From Struthio camelus (Eukaryota; Chordata; Aves; Struthioniformes; Struthionidae), in assembly GCF_040807025.1 (NCBI RefSeq), contig NC_090947.1, positions 2,108,001-2,172,000 of the forward strand: a stretch of DNA of 64,000 nt, in the 5' to 3' direction. The notes under the pieces are model-generated. The model worked only from the letters and a program-made list of their open reading frames with translations, was not told the origin of the DNA and ran no database searches. Shown here piece after piece: positions 60,701 to 64,000 of the stretch (position 1 is its first letter; each line of letters starts with the position of its first letter). A program made the position numbers and the translations under genes.

Positions 60701-62451
60701 CAAGAAAGCCCAGAGGCCTTACTTCCAAAAAGGTAAGGACAGGTGTGAGAGATGCAGAGCAGATAATTCTAGCTCTCATGCCATGGTATTTTCAGATCTT
60801 CTGTGTGTTACCTGCTGCTGAACAGTACTAGGATAGATTGACCCACTGCTCATTGATTCAGACTGGAAAATTCAATCCTGCTTTACTGGTTTTATTGTTT
60901 CCGCAAATACAGTGCGTTATCTACAAGTTACAGTTTGTCATGACTTTTGGGAATTCAAAAATAAAATTTAACTTTCCTGCCATTGTGAGCTCTGAAACAG
61001 AAAAGCATATAGAATGATAATCAAAACTACTTCTAGAAGAGATTTGTAAAACATGCAAATGCATGTTATATGCTCCAAAAAGGCTGAAACGCTTTCAGAG
61101 CTGGGCTGTGACTGAAAATGACAGAATTTGGTGTGCTTTTTGGGAGGGAGAGGGAACTGCTGTCTTTTCTGTTTTGGGTATGTGGACCCCTCTTAAATCC
61201 CTTAAATAGGGTTTCATGTTCACTGTATGTCTTTCAGGAATAGCAGTGGTAAAACAGTCTCAAATTTGATCACAGACGACCAAAATTCTGATGATAACGA
61301 TGACCAGTTTGTGGTGGAGGCAGCACTGCCGTTGCCAGAAATGCCAGAGATGGAAACGGTCTGTTAATGTTGCAAGTTGTAGCACCTTTTTTAGACAGCA
61401 TTCGTTGTCTATTACTTATTTGTTTAGCTGTTTTCTAGCTGAATGTTTTTTGAGAACTTATATATTAAAGCAATGCCAACTTTTTGCAACTAAAGCTCTC
61501 TTCATGTGTGTGTAGGAGCCAGAAGTGGAGCTGATTGAACATGAAAAGCATGGTATGTTTTCTTTTTCGTTTATGTTTTGTTTTTATATTAAAAAAACTC
61601 CCACAACTTTAAACCAAGTGTTGAGCATTGAAAAAGTGCTGAATAAAGTAGCAAAATACAGCCTCAAAAAAAATAGAAATTATTCAGGAAAAATAGTCCT
61701 ACTTGGCTGAGCTGCAGGATTTGAAATTGATGTTGAATATACATTTCCTAATGTCTGTAGGGTTTAAAATGCTGCATGAAACCGCTAAATTGATTTTTCT
61801 TACTGTCAGGTACCCCTAGTCAGCTCTTAGATATGAGATGAGATTGGCTGTTCAAGGCAAGTTGTACAAGAGCTTCCAGAAAAACTTATGGACCAGTTCT
61901 TAACAATATTTATGCTTGCTTATGACCTCAAATCTCTGATGCAGAGGCTTCAAGCTGTTATGGTCACACTGGATGTGATTCGAACAGACGTGTTTCTCAG
62001 ATACGCCTCCACAGCCAAAAATTTTTGGTAAAGGAAGACCGCACTGAGTTCAGATGATTCTAACGTATATCATGGGCAGTTCTGAATCCTTTCAAAAGAG
62101 GAGTGCAAAGGAAAAGCCTTTGCTATAGCTCCTGAGTCTGTTTTATACCAAAAGACATTCTATAGACTATACTGTTTGGTACAGTTTGATTTAAAGGGGA
62201 AAATAGATCATATAATAAGTACCTTGTAACTGAATAATATAGGTGCATAATAGAATGCAGTTAATGTTGCTCTAAAAATTAAAAAAAGGAGTTGGGTTTT
62301 GATTTTATTGTCTGAATGTTTAGAACAGTATTTCATTGCCAGCCAAAGCTGAAAAATATACTGATTTTCACCAGGTGGGCTTGTGAAAAGAATCCTAGAA
62401 ACAAAGAAAGATTATGAGGCATGTCAAAAATCATCAAAGACTGCAGAGAAG
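25175..62451 (+). CDS. TRAF3IP1: TRAF3IP1 / IFT54 (MIP-T3), coding exons 1-16, C-terminus outside the window
   Basis: IFT54 is an IFT-B subunit needed for building cilia. It binds microtubules and tubulin through its N-terminus and IFT20 through a C-terminal coiled coil; it was first found as a TRAF3-interacting microtubule protein. Sixteen exons join in frame to 615 residues. Residues 1-118 ([20 protein letters not shown] to [13 protein letters not shown]) are the conserved calponin-homology-like domain. Residues 119-508 are disordered, with a Lys/Glu/Arg/Asp-rich block at about 165-320. Residues 512-523 carry [12 protein letters not shown]. Residues 548-577 are acidic. Residues 590-604 ([15 protein letters not shown]) start the coiled coil. 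Human TRAF3IP1 is 691 residues; roughly the last 130 are missing here because the window ends. The start was chosen by match to the known N-terminus and the G at -3. No break was found. Confidence 0.97.
25340..25352. promoter_or_regulatory. TRAF3IP1: RFX X-box, near-perfect palindrome
   Basis: GTTGCTAGGCAAC matches the X-box consensus (two inverted GTTGCY half-sites) bound by RFX factors, which drive ciliary genes. It sits 43 bases into intron 1. TRAF3IP1 is an intraflagellar-transport gene, so the site is functionally plausible. Confidence 0.7.
26182..26250 (+). CDS. TRAF3IP1: TRAF3IP1 exon 2
   Basis: Acceptor CTGTTTTGAAG, donor GTGGGT, 69 nt, phase 0-0; [20 protein letters not shown] then NVK. 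Confidence 0.97.
26251..30761 (+). other. TRAF3IP1: TRAF3IP1 intron 2
   Basis: A 4.5 kb intron with no further exon seen. It contains TA/CA-rich low-complexity sequence (26688-26737) and a T run (29631-29638). Confidence 0.7.
30762..30923 (+). CDS. TRAF3IP1: TRAF3IP1 exon 3
   Basis: Acceptor TTTTTTACCAG, donor GTATGA, 162 nt, phase 0-0. It ends the CH-like domain with [20 protein letters not shown]. Confidence 0.97.
31547..33301 (-). CDS. CR1 ORF2, reverse transcriptase portion, open for 584 codons
   Basis: An uninterrupted frame carries the reverse-transcriptase domain. DFSKAFD lies at about residues 233-239, PQGSVLGP at about 291-298 and the catalytic FADD at about 319-322, followed by the thumb and CR1 C-terminal region. 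It is in a different frame from the endonuclease upstream, so ORF2 as a whole is broken between them. Confidence 0.93.
   Translation of the reverse strand: MELNLARDVKDNKKAFFKYINSKRKTRENVGPLLNGAGALVTKDTEKAELLNAAFASVFTAKASPEEFQTLETREEGWRKEDSPLVEEDQVRDLLSKLDIHKSMGPDGMHPRVLRELADVIARPLSIILERSWRSGEVPEDWKKANVTPVFKKGKEEEPGNYRPVSLTSIPGKVMEQLLLKVITKHLEDKKVIRSSQHGFTKGKSCLTNLIAFYDGMTGWVDEGRAVDVVSLDFSKAFDTVSHHILLGKLRKCGLDEWTVRWLENWLDGRAQRVVVNGAESSWRPVASGVPQGSVLGPVLFNIFINDLEEGTECTLSKFADDTKLGGEANTPEDCAATQRDLDRLEKWAEGNLLKFNKGKCKVLHLGRNNPMHQYRLGVDLLESSSAEKDLGVLVDKLNMSQQCALVAKKADGILGCLRQSVASRWREAILALSSALGRPHLEYCVQFWAPQYKRDMALLERVQRRATKRIRGLEHLSYEERLQELGLFSLEKRRLRGDLINVYKCLKGECQEDGASLFSVVPSNRTRGNGHKLNHRKFHLNLRKNFFPVRVTEHWNRLPREVVESPSLEIFKTRLDVILGNML
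33474..34406 (-). pseudogene. CR1 ORF2, endonuclease portion, separated from RT by a frame break
   Basis: The apurinic-type endonuclease domain keeps its signature residues: [29 protein letters not shown] and SDHEMVEF. The frame closes after the domain, and a frame change lies between 33474 and 33301. On its own the endonuclease looks intact. Confidence 0.9.
34484..34750 (-). pseudogene. CR1 ORF1 C-terminal remnant (SGNH-esterase-like)
   Basis: About 88 codons remain, including [11 protein letters not shown]. The D-x-x-H arrangement matches the Asp-His end of the SGNH hydrolase domain known in CR1-type ORF1 proteins. The N-terminal part is absent because the copy is 5'-truncated. Confidence 0.75.
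36042..36179 (+). CDS. TRAF3IP1: TRAF3IP1 exon 4
   Basis: Acceptor ATTCCTTGCAG, donor GTAAGG, 138 nt, phase 0-0; [20 protein letters not shown] then the start of the disordered region. Confidence 0.97.
36306..36773 (+). CDS. TRAF3IP1: TRAF3IP1 exon 5, Lys/Glu/Arg/Asp-rich
   Basis: Acceptor TTTTTAG, donor GTAATG, 468 nt (156 codons), phase 0-0. Nearly all residues are K, E, R, D, S or G, with ERE, DRER and KDRD repeats. The coding strand is overwhelmingly purine. The reverse strand reads as a Leu/Ser repeat, which is only a shadow. Confidence 0.96.
38103..38180 (+). CDS. TRAF3IP1: TRAF3IP1 exon 6
   Basis: Acceptor TTTCTTTTAG, donor GTTAGT, 78 nt, phase 0-0; [20 protein letters not shown] then YQPDNE. 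Confidence 0.9.
38650..39370 (+). mobile_element. CR1 LINE 3' fragment, sense orientation, in TRAF3IP1 intron 6
   Basis: A fragment of about 720 bases holding the end of the RT ORF and the 3' tail, starting abruptly inside the RT C-terminal region. It aligns with 57846-58570 and is nearly identical over much of that length. Confidence 0.93.
42689..42716. repeat. 28-bp perfect palindrome (13-bp arms, 2-base loop)
   Basis: AATATTGTGGGGT and its exact reverse complement are separated by AA. Confidence 0.95.
45717..45792 (+). CDS. TRAF3IP1: TRAF3IP1 exon 7
   Basis: Acceptor TTTGTTTTTAAG, donor GTAAAG, 76 nt, phase 0 in and 1 out; Ser/Arg/Lys-rich [20 protein letters not shown]. Confidence 0.88.
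46008..46058. repeat. C-rich homopolymer tract followed by A run
   Basis: CCCTCCCC-type runs, then C14 and A9, in TRAF3IP1 intron 7. On the minus strand this is a G-rich tract able to form G-quadruplexes. Confidence 0.85.
47140..47241 (+). CDS. TRAF3IP1: TRAF3IP1 exon 8 (phase-1 cassette)
   Basis: Acceptor TTTCACATCAG, donor GTAAGG, 102 nt, phase 1-1; [20 protein letters not shown] then [13 protein letters not shown]. Confidence 0.87.
48655..48723. repeat. Compound (TACA)n / (TG)n / (TA)n microsatellite
   Basis: Successive blocks of TACA, GT and TA dinucleotides in TRAF3IP1 intron 8. Confidence 0.95.
48970..49011. repeat. (GT)n microsatellite
   Basis: About twenty GT units with two interruptions, in TRAF3IP1 intron 8. 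Confidence 0.95.
49395..49493 (+). CDS. TRAF3IP1: TRAF3IP1 exon 9 (phase-1 cassette)
   Basis: Acceptor TTTTATGTTAG, donor GTAAGG, 99 nt, phase 1-1; [20 protein letters not shown] then [12 protein letters not shown]. Confidence 0.85.
51341..51439 (+). CDS. TRAF3IP1: TRAF3IP1 exon 10 (phase-1 cassette)
   Basis: Acceptor TGTTTTGTTATAG, donor GTAAGA, 99 nt, phase 1-1; [20 protein letters not shown] then [12 protein letters not shown]. Confidence 0.87.
52550..52667 (+). repeat. Left arm of an inverted repeat in TRAF3IP1 intron 10
   Basis: The arm runs from GATGATAGAATATCTGA to CTACTAAAGCACAG. It matches the reverse complement of 54027-54130 with 7 differences over 104 aligned bases. A 14-base insertion (about 52567-52580) is present only in this arm. 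Confidence 0.9.
54027..54130 (-). repeat. Right arm of the inverted repeat in TRAF3IP1 intron 10
   Basis: Reverse complement of 52550-52667, about 93% identical. The similarity ends sharply at both borders. The 1.36 kb between the arms shows no match to itself that I can see. Confidence 0.9.
54420..54440 (+). CDS. TRAF3IP1: TRAF3IP1 exon 11, 21-nt microexon
   Basis: Acceptor TTTGTTATTTCCAG, donor GTATTG, phase 1-1. It encodes GDSASDS, corresponding to the human GDSTSDAEGD region, and joins cleanly to exon 12 (DGEAEN). Confidence 0.85.
55562..56379 (+). pseudogene. CR1 endonuclease remnant (two frame segments)
   Basis: Segments 55562-55906 and 56023-56379 carry the N- and C-terminal halves of the domain in separate frames, with the SDH-to-SDR change noted for the element. 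Confidence 0.85.
56648..58489 (+). pseudogene. CR1 reverse transcriptase remnant (several frame segments)
   Basis: Three overlapping or adjacent frames (56648-57292, 57315-58139, 58001-58489) together span the RT and C-terminal region. Stops and shifts at the joints show decay. FADD and PQGSFLGP are readable. Confidence 0.87.
59781..59871 (+). CDS. TRAF3IP1: TRAF3IP1 exon 12
   Basis: Acceptor TTCATTTAATAG, donor GTTTGT, 91 nt, phase 1 in and 2 out; [20 protein letters not shown] then NDLPPQVIQ. Confidence 0.93.
60649..60732 (+). CDS. TRAF3IP1: TRAF3IP1 exon 13
   Basis: Acceptor TCATTTATTGCAG, donor GTAAGG, 84 nt, phase 2-2; [20 protein letters not shown] then PEALLPK. The [12 protein letters not shown] motif is diagnostic for IFT54. 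Confidence 0.96.
61238..61358 (+). CDS. TRAF3IP1: TRAF3IP1 exon 14, acidic
   Basis: Acceptor TATGTCTTTCAG, donor GTCTGT, 121 nt, phase 2 in and 0 out; it contains [20 protein letters not shown]. Confidence 0.95.
61516..61552 (+). CDS. TRAF3IP1: TRAF3IP1 exon 15 (37 nt)
   Basis: Acceptor GTGTGTGTAG, donor GTATGT, phase 0 in and 1 out; [12 protein letters not shown]. Confidence 0.93.
62375..62451 (+). CDS. TRAF3IP1: TRAF3IP1 exon 16, start of coiled coil
   Basis: Acceptor GATTTTCACCAG, donor GTAAGA, 77 nt, phase 1 in and 0 out; [20 protein letters not shown] then KTAEK. The next exon (human SLFESAW...) was not found before the window end. Confidence 0.95.
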
Positions 62452-64000
62452 GTAAGACACTAATGGCCTTGCAAGAATTGTGAAATTAAATATTTTAATA
62501 ATGACCTTTTTTCCTCCACCTTAACTGTTTTTTTCCATTTTTTTGTCAAACTTTCCTCTTTGATCTGTTACGCTTTTTTTTTCTTTGCATTTGTCTCTCA
62601 GATAGTGTTAAGTTTTCTGTGTTCTGTCTTTTATTGTTTGTACTATGGTTTTTTTTTATTGGTGCTGTGGGTGTGGTTTTTTTTTTTTTTTTTAATATAT
62701 ATATTTCAGAGCATTTTTTTGAGAAGTCTTCTTTAGCCTACCCTTTTTTCTGGAATGAAGTCTGATTTCTAAAGGGTCTATGGATGGTAAGAAAAGCAGA
62801 TCTGTGGTCGATAGCATTACATCTATCCCTCCAGGACAAATGTCCAGTGATCACAAACCGAAAACAATCTCAATGTTCTGCTGTCACAACTGGAGAGCCT
62901 TTGCTCTTTCAACTTTGCAAACTTTTGTTACAAGTAGCAGCGAAGGCCAGAACATTTTAGATTGATTTTTTTTTTTTTTCAGATCCATTGGCTGTTTGAA
63001 AGGTTTCTAAATCATTCACTAGTTTGATGTGTTGATGAAGAGGCAATGAGGAAAGTAGTGCAGAGCGCTCTTTTAAAGATGTAGACAAGTACATAAAGTT
63101 TTGGGAAGGCAAGTGTTTTTCACAAACTTTTGAATCTTTATACCCAATCTCATGACTGTTTATCTGTCTCTCGTGTGTGTGTGTGTGTGTGTGTGTTAGG
63201 TCAGTGTTGTATGTTTTTACGGCTACGTTTTTTTGGTAGTGATCTATAATTTTACATACAACACATTTTTTTTTTTTAAGTTGCTGAAACTCAGATCTCA
63301 AGAGTCAAGCTTCTCACAAAGTGCTGGGCATTGAGCTTTATCAGATAGTTGTCTGACATCACTGGCAGATTTTGAAACCTTGACCGCTTGACTGCCTCTT
63401 TTTGCATTACCAGATACAATTATTTGGCAATGAGTAATGATATTATGAGATTATTAGCAAAGCTCAGAGAGGAAAAAAATGTCCCTGAGGGACTAAAACC
63501 ATGGTAGACAGTCTTAGTAGACAGTTTTTTAAAAACTGATTTTTATCTAAAGCTTGCATGACTTTAATGGCCTATAGCATTCTGCAGCAAAAGTGACACG
63601 ATGTTAACTTTTAGGATTGGAATTTTGGGAGGGTAAAATCAACAGTCTCTTGCCTTCAACAGAGACGCTCCCGTATGCTTTCCCGTTTAGTGGTAAAAGG
63701 GTTATGCTGTCACAGAGACCAGCCTTTTCATTCCTTCCCTAACAAGCTGAGAAAGGAAGGCAGATCAGGCCCTTGAGGGAGTATCTTCCTATCTGCAGTT
63801 CGGAACTGTCTGAGATCCAGGCTCGCTCAGCTTGAAAATAATTCCTTTCACATATTGCAAGAGCTGATGTGAAGAAAATGAATGTCTCCTAAAATAGGAA
63901 AATACCGTCAGTTTTCCTGCTGATAGTATGTTCTGAATAGACACAGTTTTATCCAACTCGCTGAATTACACAGTTTGTTACAAATGCGCAACTTGAACGA
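62452..64000 (+). other. TRAF3IP1: TRAF3IP1 intron 16, incomplete
   Basis: No exon matching the IFT54 C-terminus was found before the end. It holds T runs (62679-62694, 62967-62981, 63268-63279) and a GT repeat (63174-63197). Confidence 0.65.
63174..63197. repeat. (GT)n microsatellite
   Basis: About twelve uninterrupted GT units. Confidence 0.95.

Noticed and set aside
62780-62965. Plus ORF downstream of TRAF3IP1 exon 16 considered as the next exon
   Set aside because: No match to the IFT54 C-terminal coiled coil and no suitable splice borders.

Overview
The window is vertebrate nuclear DNA and almost certainly from a bird. Its genes are split into short GT-AG exons, introns are AT-rich, there is one CpG-island promoter, and the interspersed repeats I can recognise are all CR1 LINEs with the 3' ATTCTGTGA-type tails usual in birds and reptiles. 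No prokaryotic features, CRISPR arrays, tRNAs or rRNAs were seen.

Layout. (1) 1-2648, + strand: the last four coding exons of USP40, a ubiquitin-specific protease, with a probable long 3' UTR to about 5.1 kb. (2) 8.0-15.6 kb, - strand: a complete eight-exon anterior-gradient (AGR) gene. It encodes a 178-residue secretory or ER thioredoxin-fold protein with a CPYS active-site motif and a C-terminal HTEL signal. Every splice phase matches. (3) 22.1-24.5 kb, - strand: a chain of about ten small exons with mostly compatible phases, forming a gene I do not recognise. It is transcribed divergently from TRAF3IP1. A further coding-like exon at 20.4 kb may be an alternative end of it. (4) 24.9-64 kb, + strand: TRAF3IP1 (IFT54/MIP-T3), from CpG-island promoter through coding exon 16 (615 residues). 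The C-terminal coiled-coil exons lie beyond the window.

Three CR1 copies sit in TRAF3IP1 introns: an antisense 3.3 kb copy with a long open RT frame (31.5-34.75 kb), a sense 3' fragment (38.65-39.37 kb) and a decayed sense 3.1 kb copy (55.5-58.57 kb). Intron 10 holds an unexplained inverted repeat of about 104 bp with arms about 1.4 kb apart.

How the genes relate. TRAF3IP1 is an intraflagellar-transport gene. Its promoter region carries a near-perfect RFX X-box (25340-25352) plus two facing half-sites, which fits ciliary regulation. The unidentified neighbour lies head-to-head with this region and could share it. The AGR gene is not at the AGR2/AGR3 locus known in mammals, so it may be a third family member; this is the observation I rate highest. 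All exon calls come from reading the sequence. No alignment or database search was run.
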